Of a stretch of 64,000 nucleotides of DNA, positions 7,477-16,912 are shown piece by piece (the stretch's first letter is position 1; every line of letters begins with the position of its first letter). The position numbers and the translations under genes were made by a program. Source of the stretch: Alloprevotella sp. (GTDB lineage: Bacteria; Bacteroidota; Bacteroidia; Bacteroidales; Bacteroidaceae); NCBI GenBank assembly GCA_017478625.1, contig JAFVDF010000009.1:339170-403169 (forward strand), written 5' to 3'. The notes beneath the pieces are model-generated. The model was not told the origin of the DNA and did not search any database. It saw nothing but the letters and a program-made list of their open reading frames with translations.

Positions 7477-9285
7477 ATGAAAAAGCCTTGTCAAATAGTT
7501 TTTTCTGTTCGTAAGTGGCTCCGTTATGCAGCGATTTGCTGTGTGTTGTCATTGTTGTGTGCTTGCAGTAGTAAAGAATATAAGGTTTCAGCTCCACAAC
7601 TACCGCAGCGCGTACAGCTGAATGAGGTGCAGCAATTTCGTTTTCAGAACTTATATCTTGAAAGCATAAGACAGCGCGAACTGGGAAATAAGGACACACA
7701 GTTTACCCTACTCCAATCTGCGCAGGCCATAAATCCGTCGGCAGCGGAAGTACTTTTCGATCTTTCCACGCTCTACCATGAAATGGGAGGGATTATGGAT
7801 TCTGTCAGTACCCTTACAGGCGACTCTTTATTAGAACTGGCTGTCAGGCTGGAGCCCCATAATAACCACTACAAAGAAGTTCTTGCACAGCGATATATCC
7901 GTCAGTATCGCTTGTCGGATGCTCGTACGCTCTACGACCAACTTTATATGGCCCAGCCCAACGAAGAAAAACTTACCATCCTCAAGAGTCTGTGTGAAGC
8001 CACCGGACATTTTGCGGATGCCATATATTATACGGAGCAATTGGAGCGTTATCAGGGCGTGTCGGAAGAATCTACTATCGAAAAGTATAGGCTTTACAGC
8101 ATATTGGGCGATAATGAGAACGCATACAGGGTTATAGAAGATTTATGCGCGCAGAATCCGATGGATTTGAAATATCGTGTACTCTTGGGCGATTTATTTC
8201 TGCAGAGCGGCTATAAGGAACAAGCGCTGGATGTCTATCACGATGTACTGACATCCGAACCTGACAATCCATACGCCCAACTTTCGATGTTGGCCTATTA
8301 TAAGACGACGAAACAGGATAGTCTGTATAACCTGTCGCTCCGTAATGTGGTCCTGAATCCTAATACGCAGAACGATGCGCGCAGTGAAGCATTGTTGGGC
8401 TATATGCGCATAGGCCTAGCGGAGCGAGATACGATGCGCGCCCTGCCTCTGGTCAGAGAAGTGCTCGATTCGGTCAGCGTAGATAAAGACCTCGTAGAGA
8501 TAATAGACGGATATTTGCAACTGCAGAGCCTTCCTACCGATACGATGAAGGTTTATTTTCAGCAATTACTCCGTGCTGAACCCGATTATGACAATGCCCG
8601 GCTGTGGCTTCTTACGGCTGCCGTTCAGCAGGAAGATTATGAGGCTATCTTAAAGGTGGCCGGAGATGGTATTCTCTATACTCCCGACAAGCCCATATAT
8701 TATTTTTACAAGGCATTGGCTCTAACGGACATGGAGAATAAGACCGAGGCTTTGGAGACGGTTCAGCGTGGTTTGGAACAGTATGAAGGGTCGGAGTCGG
8801 ACGAGGCTTTTGGCGAACTCTTTGCTCTCGCGGGCGACTTACAGCATGAAAAAGGCAACAACGACATGGCTTTTGCCAATTATGAGCAGGCTATCAAGTT
8901 GCTGGGTGAAGAAGTAAGTATTTGCAATAATTACGCTTATTTCTTGGCCGTTGAAGGAAAAAATCTGGAGCGTGCCGAACAGTTGAGCAAGCACACTATT
9001 GACGCAGAACCGCAGAATCCGACCTATCTTGATACTTATGCGTGGATACTCTATAAGATGGAGCGCTACGAAGAAGCTGCCATTTATATAGATCAGACTC
9101 TTTTACAGACACAAGTGGCTCAAAAAGAAGCAGATTCCACGGTGTTGGAGCATGCCGGAGATATTTATTTTCGCCTACATCAGACCTCTGAAGCATTGCG
9201 ATATTGGCGTGAGGCTGTAAAAAAATCTGATGATTTGACGCAAATTCGTTCCTTAAAAAGAAAAATAAAACGTAGAAGTTTGTAA
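7477..9285 (+). CDS. TPR-repeat lipoprotein
   Basis: The 602-residue protein starts with a hydrophobic segment ending in a lipobox (LLCACSSK, acylated Cys about residue 30). Most of the rest is tetratricopeptide repeats, for example ARTLYDQLYMAQPNEEKL, QALDVYHDVLTSEPDNPYAQ and MERYEEAAIYIDQTL. It should be anchored in the outer or inner membrane and act as a protein-binding scaffold. The position between dut and DUF4292/EnvC genes suggests a part in envelope biogenesis or cell division, but this is inference. It shares a strand and short gaps with both neighbours (20 and 45 bases). Confidence 0.85.
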   Translation: MKKPCQIVFSVRKWLRYAAICCVLSLLCACSSKEYKVSAPQLPQRVQLNEVQQFRFQNLYLESIRQRELGNKDTQFTLLQSAQAINPSAAEVLFDLSTLYHEMGGIMDSVSTLTGDSLLELAVRLEPHNNHYKEVLAQRYIRQYRLSDARTLYDQLYMAQPNEEKLTILKSLCEATGHFADAIYYTEQLERYQGVSEESTIEKYRLYSILGDNENAYRVIEDLCAQNPMDLKYRVLLGDLFLQSGYKEQALDVYHDVLTSEPDNPYAQLSMLAYYKTTKQDSLYNLSLRNVVLNPNTQNDARSEALLGYMRIGLAERDTMRALPLVREVLDSVSVDKDLVEIIDGYLQLQSLPTDTMKVYFQQLLRAEPDYDNARLWLLTAAVQQEDYEAILKVAGDGILYTPDKPIYYFYKALALTDMENKTEALETVQRGLEQYEGSESDEAFGELFALAGDLQHEKGNNDMAFANYEQAIKLLGEEVSICNNYAYFLAVEGKNLERAEQLSKHTIDAEPQNPTYLDTYAWILYKMERYEEAAIYIDQTLLQTQVAQKEADSTVLEHAGDIYFRLHQTSEALRYWREAVKKSDDLTQIRSLKRKIKRRSL

Positions 9286-9330
9286 TATTGTAATTCGAAC
9301 CGACCTAAACTAGACAAAATATCCCGCATA

Positions 9331-10173
9331 ATGCACCTATCCCACCCCTATAATATACGCTTTCTGCTCCTTATTCTGTCGCTCGTTTTCCTGTGTGCAT
9401 GTACCTCAAAGCAAAGTGTGGTCAGTTCAGACAATGAGCCTGCTAACCAATGGGCTCATCGCGTAGAGCAACAGAAACAGACGGCCGAATGTCAGACCGC
9501 TCGCGTCAGTGTAAATCTCAGTCAGGGACAGAAAAACATCTCTTGCAGTGGCACACTGCGTATGAAACGCGACGATGTAGTCCAACTTTCGCTCACTTTT
9601 CTCGGAGTTGAAGTGGGACGCCTTGAATGTACACCTACAGACGTACTACTTATCGATAGAATCAATAAGCAATATATCCGCGCCCCATATAGCGATGTGG
9701 ATTTTCTGGCTGCTGCAGGTCTGGATTTCTATGCGTTGCAGTCGCTCTTCCGTGGCGAACTTTTTGTACCAGGCACTAAAAATACAGCGCAATCCCTCCA
9801 CAGGTTTCATGCTACGGAGGCGGGCGAGCATATCCTGCTTGCATTGACAGACGCCCCAGAGTTGGAATACAATTTCATTGTGACCAAAAAGAATGCCACA
9901 ATCAGTCGCTTTGAAGCCACGCCAAAGCAAGCGAATACCTCACTCGGATTTGTATGTCGCTACGGCAATATCGGCACACTTGACAATAAGCCCGTTCCAC
10001 AACAGCTGGATATGGAGGTAAAGGGTACTTCCGAGCCCTTACAGCTATCGCTGAGCCTTTCGCGTCTAAGCACAAATGCTAATTGGGAAACCCGCACCAC
10101 GCCCAAAGCCTCCTACAAGCAATTGACAAATACCCGTCAAATTATCAACCGACTACTCCAACTCGCCCAGTGA
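9331..10173 (+). CDS. DUF4292 family lipoprotein
   Basis: The 280-residue protein has a lipoprotein signal (LSLVFLCAC, Cys about residue 24). Its beta-rich body resembles the LolA/LolB-like fold proposed for DUF4292: RVSVNLSQGQKNISCSGTLRMKRDD near the start, and regular amphipathic strands later. The segment GVEVGRLECTPTDVLLIDRINKQY is typical of the family. Such proteins may bind lipids or lipoproteins at the envelope. Its stop overlaps the GTG start of the next gene, implying coupled expression with the EnvC-like protein. Confidence 0.8.
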   Translation: MHLSHPYNIRFLLLILSLVFLCACTSKQSVVSSDNEPANQWAHRVEQQKQTAECQTARVSVNLSQGQKNISCSGTLRMKRDDVVQLSLTFLGVEVGRLECTPTDVLLIDRINKQYIRAPYSDVDFLAAAGLDFYALQSLFRGELFVPGTKNTAQSLHRFHATEAGEHILLALTDAPELEYNFIVTKKNATISRFEATPKQANTSLGFVCRYGNIGTLDNKPVPQQLDMEVKGTSEPLQLSLSLSRLSTNANWETRTTPKASYKQLTNTRQIINRLLQLAQ

Positions 10174-11513
10174 GCCACCAACGCCCTCATATATCTTTGC
10201 TTTGTCTCATTTTCTGCCTCGGAATGAGCTTTTTGTTCGTTTCCTCTGCTCAGGCACAAAACAAAAAGATAGACAAGCTAAAGACGCAGAGCGAACAGCT
10301 TAAGAAACAGATGGCCGAGAGTGAGCAATTGCTCCGCACCACAAAGAAAGATGTGAAGTCGCAGTTGAATAATCTTTACGTCATCAACAACCAGCTCGGC
10401 AAGCAGCAGAAATATGTAGATGACATACAGACAGAAGTCAATAGCCTGGGTAAGGACATTGACCGCCTTAAGTTGCGCATTGACAGTTTGGAGAAAGATC
10501 TCAACAAGTGCCGTGAACGCTTCCGTCGGAGCGTGATGTATTTATTTAAGAATCGTTCGTTTAAAAGTAAGTGGCAGTTTATCCTTTCGTCCAAGAATTT
10601 TAGGCAGATGCAACGCCGTTTGCGTTACGCCTCCGAGTATGCGCGCTACCAGAAGGCACAAGGTGTTATCCTGCGCCAGAAGGAAGATGTGTTGAAGGCT
10701 GAGCAGACAAAAATGTTACAGCTGAAGGGCGAGAAAGACCAATTACTCAACGAAGGAAAACAACAGCAACAACAACTTGACGCCAAGCGTGCAGAGCAAC
10801 AAAAGGTAGTCAATCAGCTCAACTCTAAGCAGAAACAACTCCAAAGCACCCTTGCGCAGCAAAAGAAGAGAATCACGGATCTCAATCGCCAGATAGATCG
10901 CCTTATACAGCAGGAAGTAGCCGCGGCAGAACGCCGTCGGAAGCAGGAAGAAGCCCGTCGTGCAGCCCAGGCCAAAAAGAACAATCAGTCTGCGGCAACG
11001 GCTAACAACAATAAAGGTAAGGCGAACGCCAAGGGAGCTACAGGAAATGCTTCGACGGCTAAGCCCACGTTTAAAAACGAGAGCCAGGAAGACCGCATTA
11101 TCAGCAATAATTTTGTAGCCAACAAGGGGCGCCTCCCTGTCCCCATAACAGGCAGCTACGCTATCACGGGCCGATTTGGGGCTTACACCGTTAGCGGACT
11201 CAGCAATGTAAGGCTTGACAATCCCGGCATAAATATAACGGGTCGTCCGGGCGCTCAGGCACGCAGTGTCTTTAAGGGAGAGGTCACCGCCGTATTTGCG
11301 TACGCAGGTCTCTATAATGTAATTGTGCGCCATGGTAATTATATGACTGTGTACAGCAACCTATCGAGCGTCAGCGTAAGGAAAGGTCAGAAAGTGGAGG
11401 CCCGGCAGAACCTTGGGCCTATTGCAGGCGACGGCTCGGGCAACGTAACCTTACAGTTCCAAATCCGACAAAATACTTCAAAGGTCAATCCTGAAAGTTG
11501 GCTGGCTCTATAG
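10170..11513 (+). CDS. EnvC-like murein hydrolase activator with degenerate LytM domain
   Basis: I place the start at the GTG overlapping the DUF4292 stop (GTGA), giving 447 residues with a signal peptide that ends near SSAQAQ. Residues of about 35-260 form long coiled coils rich in K, Q and R. A low-complexity linker follows, then a LytM/M23-type domain (about 330-447). The domain lacks the zinc ligands of active M23 peptidases: the usual N-x-GIDI reads NPGINI and the HxH-type LHFEIR reads LQFQIR. Like EnvC, it therefore probably activates amidases that split septal peptidoglycan rather than cutting it itself. Confidence 0.85.
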   Translation: MSHQRPHISLLCLIFCLGMSFLFVSSAQAQNKKIDKLKTQSEQLKKQMAESEQLLRTTKKDVKSQLNNLYVINNQLGKQQKYVDDIQTEVNSLGKDIDRLKLRIDSLEKDLNKCRERFRRSVMYLFKNRSFKSKWQFILSSKNFRQMQRRLRYASEYARYQKAQGVILRQKEDVLKAEQTKMLQLKGEKDQLLNEGKQQQQQLDAKRAEQQKVVNQLNSKQKQLQSTLAQQKKRITDLNRQIDRLIQQEVAAAERRRKQEEARRAAQAKKNNQSAATANNNKGKANAKGATGNASTAKPTFKNESQEDRIISNNFVANKGRLPVPITGSYAITGRFGAYTVSGLSNVRLDNPGINITGRPGAQARSVFKGEVTAVFAYAGLYNVIVRHGNYMTVYSNLSSVSVRKGQKVEARQNLGPIAGDGSGNVTLQFQIRQNTSKVNPESWLAL

Positions 11514-11561
11514 ATAGAAACATTTTAACCATCAATACATAATCTTAAATTTTTAATTATT

Positions 11562-13721
11562 ATGACTATTCATCCTCTTTTCTGGCTGGTACCCATCGCT
11601 TCAGTGGTGGCTCTGGCCGCAGCCTTCACCTTTTTTAAATTGATGTTGAAGGCAGATGAAGGCACGCCACGTATGCGTGAGATTGCACAGCATGTTCGTG
11701 TCGGTGCTATGGCCTATTTGAAACAGCAGTACAAGGTTGTGCTGATTGTATTTATTGTGCTGGCTATCGTATTTTCCTTTATGGCATACGTTTTGAAAGT
11801 ACAAAATCCGTGGGTTCCCTTTGCTTTCCTTACGGGTGGTTTCTTTAGCGGACTGGCAGGTTTCTTTGGTATGAAAACTGCAACCTATGCCAGCGGTCGT
11901 ACAGCCAACGCTGCTCGGAAAAGTCTGGACGGCGGATTGAAAATAGCATTCCGTAGCGGTGCTGTAATGGGTTTGACCGTAGTAGGTTTAGGTTTGCTGG
12001 ACATAGCAGTATGGTTCCTTATCCTTAACCACTTCTATGCAGGCGAAGCAAAGGCACTTATCATCATTACCACTACGATGCTGACATTTGGTATGGGTGC
12101 ATCTACTCAGGCCCTATTTGCACGTGTGGGCGGTGGTATATATACGAAAGCTGCCGACGTAGGTGCCGATATCGTAGGTAAGGTTGAGCAAGACATTCCC
12201 GAAGATGATCCACGCAATCCTGCTACTATCGCCGACAATGTAGGTGATAACGTAGGCGACGTGGCTGGTATGGGTGCAGACCTTTATGAGAGCTATTGTG
12301 GCTCCATACTTTCCACCGCAGCCCTCGGTGCTACTGCTTTTGCGCTTCAGCCGGATATGCAAATGCGTGCGGTGCTCGCTCCGATGCTCATAGCCGCCGT
12401 AGGTATTTTCCTATCGCTTATAGGTATTTTCCTCGTGCGTACGAAGGAAGGTGCTACCATGCGCGATCTTCTCAAGAGCCTGGCGCTCGGTACCAACGTG
12501 AGCGCTGTGCTGATAGCCATAGCAACTTTTGGAATCCTTTATGGACTGGGTTTAGACAATTGGCTGGGCCTCTCATTCAGCGTTATCAGCGGTTTGCTTG
12601 CCGGTGTAATCATCGGACAGGCTACGGAATATTACACCTCTCATAGTTACAAGCCGACTCAGGACATATCCAAGGCAGGTCTTACAGGCTCCGCTACGGT
12701 TATTATTAAAGGTATCGGTACCGGTATGATAAGCACGTGTATTCCTGTTATTACGATCTGCGTAGCTATCCTTATGAGTTATCTGTGTGCCAACGGTTTT
12801 GTACTTGATATGACACAACCTGGTGCTATTTCGCAAGGACTTTATGGTATAGGAATCGCCGCTGTCGGCATGCTTTCCACGTTGGGTATCACGCTGGCTA
12901 CTGATGCGTATGGTCCTATCGCCGACAACGCGGGCGGAAACGCCGAGATGTCGGAACTTGGCGAGGAGGTACGTCATCGTACAGACGCACTTGACGCTCT
13001 GGGCAATACTACGGCCGCTACAGGTAAGGGTTTTGCCATTGGTTCTGCCGCACTTACAGCCTTGGCACTGCTTGCTTCTTACATCGAGGAGGTTAAAATT
13101 GCCAAACCCGAACTCGCAGACCTTTCGATACCCGAATTTATGGATCAGTTCCAAGTTAATCTGATGAATCCGCGCGTACTTGTAGGTGCATTCATCGGTG
13201 CTATGGCTGCATTCCTCTTCTGCGGTCTGACGATGGAAGCTGTTGGTCGCGCTGCTCAGGATATGGTGCAGGAAGTTCGCGACCAGTTTAAGCGCATCGC
13301 AGGTATTCTGGAAGGAAAAGCCACGCCCGACTATCGCCGTTGTGTAGAGATTTCTACTCGCGCAGCCCAGCGAGAGATGATCGTGCCTTCTGTATTGGCC
13401 ATTCTCATACCTATCGTTACCGGTTTGATACTTGGCGTGCCTGGTGTGCTTGGCCTGTTGGTAGGTGGCCTATGCGCAGGTTTCACTCTGGCTGTCTTTA
13501 TGGCCAACGCAGGCGGTGCATGGGACAATGCGAAGAAGAATGTAGAAGAAGGTAACTTTGGAGGTAAAGGTTCCTTTGCCCACAAGGCTACTATCGTAGG
13601 CGATACCGTAGGTGACCCGTTCAAAGATACCAGCGGCCCAAGTTTGAATATTCTTATCAAACTTATGTCGATGGTTAGCGTAGTGATGGCAGGACTTACC
13701 GTAGCCTATCATCTGCTTTAA
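11562..13721 (+). CDS. hppA: K+-dependent membrane pyrophosphatase (ion-pumping)
   Basis: The 719-residue polytopic protein carries the substrate-binding signature [11 protein letters not shown] at residues 199-209, the acidic [22 protein letters not shown] block (about 219-240), and the C-terminal [10 protein letters not shown]...[22 protein letters not shown] region. The sequence GNTTAA at 481-486 has Ala where K+-independent enzymes have Lys, which marks the K+-dependent class; many of these pump Na+. It hydrolyses pyrophosphate and exports Na+ or H+ across the inner membrane. An intrinsic terminator follows, so it is probably the last gene of its unit. Confidence 0.95.
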   Translation: MTIHPLFWLVPIASVVALAAAFTFFKLMLKADEGTPRMREIAQHVRVGAMAYLKQQYKVVLIVFIVLAIVFSFMAYVLKVQNPWVPFAFLTGGFFSGLAGFFGMKTATYASGRTANAARKSLDGGLKIAFRSGAVMGLTVVGLGLLDIAVWFLILNHFYAGEAKALIIITTTMLTFGMGASTQALFARVGGGIYTKAADVGADIVGKVEQDIPEDDPRNPATIADNVGDNVGDVAGMGADLYESYCGSILSTAALGATAFALQPDMQMRAVLAPMLIAAVGIFLSLIGIFLVRTKEGATMRDLLKSLALGTNVSAVLIAIATFGILYGLGLDNWLGLSFSVISGLLAGVIIGQATEYYTSHSYKPTQDISKAGLTGSATVIIKGIGTGMISTCIPVITICVAILMSYLCANGFVLDMTQPGAISQGLYGIGIAAVGMLSTLGITLATDAYGPIADNAGGNAEMSELGEEVRHRTDALDALGNTTAATGKGFAIGSAALTALALLASYIEEVKIAKPELADLSIPEFMDQFQVNLMNPRVLVGAFIGAMAAFLFCGLTMEAVGRAAQDMVQEVRDQFKRIAGILEGKATPDYRRCVEISTRAAQREMIVPSVLAILIPIVTGLILGVPGVLGLLVGGLCAGFTLAVFMANAGGAWDNAKKNVEEGNFGGKGSFAHKATIVGDTVGDPFKDTSGPSLNILIKLMSMVSVVMAGLTVAYHLL

Positions 13722-13756
13722 TGCTTTCCGTCGGTTGACGGAACAGGCTAATCAGA

Positions 13757-13796
13757 TTAGGGAAGGCCCCGTTAGGTGGCTTTCCCTAACTTTTTT
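13757..13796 (+). terminator. intrinsic terminator after hppA
   Basis: TTAGGGAA (13757-13764) pairs with TTCCCTAA (13782-13789), extended by GCC/GGC pairing, followed by a run of six T. Confidence 0.85.
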
Positions 13797-13919
13797 GCAA
13801 AAAAAGCTGTCAAGGGCAATCGGTCTATAATAGGGCGATTGGGTGCAATTTTGCAAAGTCGAGTTTAAATTTTTGCAAAAATAAATGCCATTTTATTTGG
13901 TGTATATTGTATTATGCCC

Positions 13920-14030
13920 TATTTTTGCGAAGTACAAGTTACAAAACAAAGACCTAACCTTGTTGTATGAAAAACGCAGGTATGGAGACTTTGCAGAATG
14001 GAACACTGCAGCGTCTCCATACTTCATTTT
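13920..14030 (+). ncRNA. possible small RNA or leader with strong hairpin
   Basis: The hppA-miaB interval has no gene. A TAnnTTTG element (TATTTTTG, 13920-13927) precedes a very stable hairpin in which GTATGGAGAC (13980-13989) pairs perfectly with GTCTCCATAC (14013-14022), with an inner TGCAG/CTGCA helix. The T-run after it is weak. It may be a short transcript upstream of miaB; I do not recognise the RNA family. The remainder (13797-13919) is AT-rich with several TTTTGCAAA words. Confidence 0.3.
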
Positions 14031-14085
14031 GGTAGGTATCGTTCATTTTTCCGGCCGAGGCAGGCTTGAGCCGACACAGTTTTTC

Positions 14086-14093
14086 TAATTTTG
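14086..14093 (+). promoter_or_regulatory. promoter -7 element of miaB
   Basis: TAATTTTG matches TAnnTTTG, with a TTG about 18 bases upstream as a possible -33 element. The ATG follows only nine bases later, so the leader should be very short or absent. Confidence 0.6.
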
Positions 14094-14102
14094 CACCCGA
14101 TT

Positions 14103-15449
14103 ATGAAACGACTTTTTATCGAGACTTACGGTTGCCAGATGAACGTGGCAGACAGCGAAGTGGTAGCGAGCGTGATGAAAATGTCGGGCTACGAGCCTGC
14201 CGAGACGCTTGAAGAGGCTGATGCAATATTTCTGAACACGTGTTCCGTACGCGACAAGGCTGAGCAGAAGGTTTTCCATCGCCTTGCAGAGCTCCACGGA
14301 CTGCGTACGCGTACGGGGCGGCCTCGCATCATTGGCGTACTGGGCTGTATGGCTGAGCGCGTAAAGGAAACCTTGCTCAACGAACATCATGCCGATATTG
14401 TGGCGGGCCCAGACTCCTACCTTTCACTTCCGGACCTTATGACACAGGCTGAAAGAGGCCTGAAAGCAATAGATACGAACCTTTCGCTAACAGAGACCTA
14501 CCGCGAAATTGTGCCCATGCGTGTTGCGGGAAATCGGTTGAGCGGTTTTGTCAGCATCACGCGTGGTTGTAATAATTTTTGCCACTATTGTATCGTCCCC
14601 TACACACGTGGGCGTGAACGGAGCCGTGATGTAGCCAGCATATTGCGCGAAGCCCTCGATTTGCAGGAGCGTGGTTTTAAGGAACTGACTTTATTGGGAC
14701 AAAATGTGAATAGTTACCATTTTGTGCCGGAAGGGGCTGGCGGTCCGGAGGATGCAGTAGATTTTCCACAACTTCTTCGGAGGGTAGCACAGGCCGTTCC
14801 GAATATGCGCGTGCGCTTTACTACGAGCCATCCCAAAGATATGAGCGACGAAACACTCCGTGTCATTGCAGAAGAACCTAATGTGTGTCGCCACATCCAT
14901 CTTCCCGTGCAGAGTGGTTCCAATGCCGTGCTGGAAAAGATGAATCGGAAATATACGCGCGAGTGGTATCTCGGTCGCGTGGAAGCCATCCGCCAGATTA
15001 TACCAGACTGTGGTCTTTCTACAGACATATTTGCCGGCTATTGCGGAGAGACGGAGGAGGACCACCAACAGAGCCTCAGTCTTATGCGCTTATGCGCTTA
15101 CGACAGCGCCTTTATGTTCAAGTACAGTGAACGCCCGGGCACTTTCGCGCAACGGCATTTTCCCGACGATATACCCGACGAGGTAAAGACCCGACGCCTC
15201 AACGAACTGATAGCTCTGCAAAACGAACTCAGCGCAGAGAGTAATCGCGGGTGCGAAGGGCGTGAGTTTGAAATACTGGTAGAAGGCAGGAGCAAGCGAA
15301 GTGCAGACGAGCTGTTCGGACGCACTGAGCAGAATAAAGTAGTAGTCTTTCCGCGCGGCAGTCATCACGCAGGCGAGTTTTTGCGCGTCAGAATTGTGGG
15401 TAGCAGTAGTGCTACATTGCGTGGCGTAGTGGTGGAGGACGAGAAGTAG
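14103..15449 (+). CDS. miaB: tRNA-2-methylthio-N6-isopentenyladenosine synthase MiaB
   Basis: From the ATG at 14103 (448 residues) the N-terminal MTTase domain has its three cluster cysteines (ETYGCQMN, NTCSVRD, GCMAER). The radical-SAM motif is RGCNNFCHYCIVPYTRGRE with CxxxCxxC. A TRAM-like RNA-binding domain forms the C-terminus. The enzyme adds a methylthio group to i6A37 of tRNAs reading UNN codons, using two [4Fe-4S] clusters. An in-frame TTG at 14091 is rejected as start because it lies in the promoter element. The FATPVQSGS-type region reads HIHLPVQSGSNAVLEKMNR, as usual for MiaB. Confidence 0.95.
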   Translation: MKRLFIETYGCQMNVADSEVVASVMKMSGYEPAETLEEADAIFLNTCSVRDKAEQKVFHRLAELHGLRTRTGRPRIIGVLGCMAERVKETLLNEHHADIVAGPDSYLSLPDLMTQAERGLKAIDTNLSLTETYREIVPMRVAGNRLSGFVSITRGCNNFCHYCIVPYTRGRERSRDVASILREALDLQERGFKELTLLGQNVNSYHFVPEGAGGPEDAVDFPQLLRRVAQAVPNMRVRFTTSHPKDMSDETLRVIAEEPNVCRHIHLPVQSGSNAVLEKMNRKYTREWYLGRVEAIRQIIPDCGLSTDIFAGYCGETEEDHQQSLSLMRLCAYDSAFMFKYSERPGTFAQRHFPDDIPDEVKTRRLNELIALQNELSAESNRGCEGREFEILVEGRSKRSADELFGRTEQNKVVVFPRGSHHAGEFLRVRIVGSSSATLRGVVVEDEK

Positions 15450-15470
15450 GACCTGTCCGCCGAAAACATA

Positions 15471-15504
15471 AAGGAGAAACCCGTCCAGACGAGTTTCTCC
15501 TTTT
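15471..15504. terminator. bidirectional terminator between miaB and kbl
   Basis: AAGGAGAAAC (15471-15480) pairs with GTTTCTCCTT (15493-15502), flanked by A and T runs. It lies between two convergent genes and can serve both. Confidence 0.8.
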
Positions 15505-15550
15505 ATAATATATAGGAATAGGAGCAGGGGATACTGCTTTTTTCGTGCAA

Positions 15551-16738
15551 CTACTTCAGCACGCCCAGTTCCTTACCTACCTTGATAAATGCGTTTATGC
15601 AACGGTCCAGTTGCTCGCGGGTATGGCCTGCACTGATTTGTACACGGATGCGGGCCTCGCCTTTAGGCACAACGGGGTAATAGAATCCGGTCACGTAGAT
15701 ACCTTCCGTCTGCAGGGCTGCCGCGTAGCGTTGTGACAGCACACTGTCGTACAGCATTACGGCACAGATGGCGCTTTGCGTGGGCTTAATGTCGAAGCCG
15801 GCAGCAAGCATCTTCTCACGGAAATACTCTACATTCTCTACGAGGCGATCATGCAACTCGTTGCTTTCTTTAAGAATGCGGAACGTCTCAATGCCTGCGC
15901 CAACGATTGATGGGGGCAGTGAATTGGAGAAAAGGTAGGGGCGACTGTTCTGCCGTAGCAGTTCGATGATTTCCTTGCGTCCTGTCGTGAAACCTCCCAC
16001 AGCTCCGCCGAAAGCCTTACCTAATGTACCCGTGTAGATATCCACGCGGTCGTAAGTCTTATATAGTTCGCTGACGCCATGGCCTGTCGGGCCGACAACA
16101 CCTGCCGAGTGGCTTTCATCTACCATTACCAGCGCATCGTAACGCTCGGCCAGGTCGCAAATCTTATCCATTGGAGCCACGTTGCCGTCCATTGAGAATA
16201 CGCCATCTGTACAGATGATACGGAAACGCTGAGCCTGAGCTTCTTGCAGGCAACGTTCCAGGTCGGCCATATCGGCGTTTGCGTAGCGATACCTTACAGC
16301 TTTGCAGAGACGTACGCCGTCAATGATGGAGGCGTGGTTGAGCGCATCGCTGATAATGGCATCTTCCTGTGTCAGCAGGCTACCGAACAATCCGCCGTTA
16401 GCATCGAAGCAGGCGGCGTAGAGAATGGTGTCTTCAGTATGGAAATAGTCGCTCACGGCTGCTTCCAGTTTCTTGTGCAAGTCTTGCGTACCGCAGATGA
16501 AGCGTACGCTGGACATGCCGTAGCCACGTGTGTCCATAGCCTCTTTGGCGGCTTGGATAAGGCGAGGATTGTCTGAGAGACCCAGATAGTTGTTTGCACA
16601 GAAGTTAAGCACTTCTTTTCCGCCCACCTCTATGGCAGCAGCCTGTGGGCTTTCGATAAGACGCTCTTCCTTATAGAGACCGGCTTCGCGAATCTGTTGA
16701 AGTTGCGTCTGCAAATGTTCTTGAAATTTACCGTACAT
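15551..16738 (-). CDS. kbl: glycine C-acetyltransferase (2-amino-3-ketobutyrate CoA ligase)
   Basis: The 395-residue protein is a fold-type I PLP enzyme of the alpha-oxoamine synthase family. It has NNYLGLSDNPRL, CFDANGGLFG, MVDESHSAGVVGPTGHG with the PLP-ring Asp, and the Schiff-base lysine in TGTLGKAFGGAVGG. It converts 2-amino-3-ketobutyrate and CoA to glycine and acetyl-CoA. The divergently transcribed neighbour encodes threonine dehydrogenase, which makes its substrate. Together they degrade threonine to glycine plus acetyl-CoA. 8-amino-7-oxononanoate synthase is a homologue, but no biotin genes are nearby. Confidence 0.93.
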   Translation of the reverse strand: MYGKFQEHLQTQLQQIREAGLYKEERLIESPQAAAIEVGGKEVLNFCANNYLGLSDNPRLIQAAKEAMDTRGYGMSSVRFICGTQDLHKKLEAAVSDYFHTEDTILYAACFDANGGLFGSLLTQEDAIISDALNHASIIDGVRLCKAVRYRYANADMADLERCLQEAQAQRFRIICTDGVFSMDGNVAPMDKICDLAERYDALVMVDESHSAGVVGPTGHGVSELYKTYDRVDIYTGTLGKAFGGAVGGFTTGRKEIIELLRQNSRPYLFSNSLPPSIVGAGIETFRILKESNELHDRLVENVEYFREKMLAAGFDIKPTQSAICAVMLYDSVLSQRYAAALQTEGIYVTGFYYPVVPKGEARIRVQISAGHTREQLDRCINAFIKVGKELGVLK

Positions 16739-16912
16739 GTGTTTTCAATAATTTGAAAAGGTCTATAATTTGGTTGTATAAGCCCGAAAATAAAGAAATT
16801 TGGTTGAAAAATGAAGTAGTCCTTTTTCTTTTCATAAAAACTCGTTTCTTTTGCACACAAATAGGCTCTAATGAGCCATATACCTCAACGATTAACCAAC
16901 TACTCTATCCAG

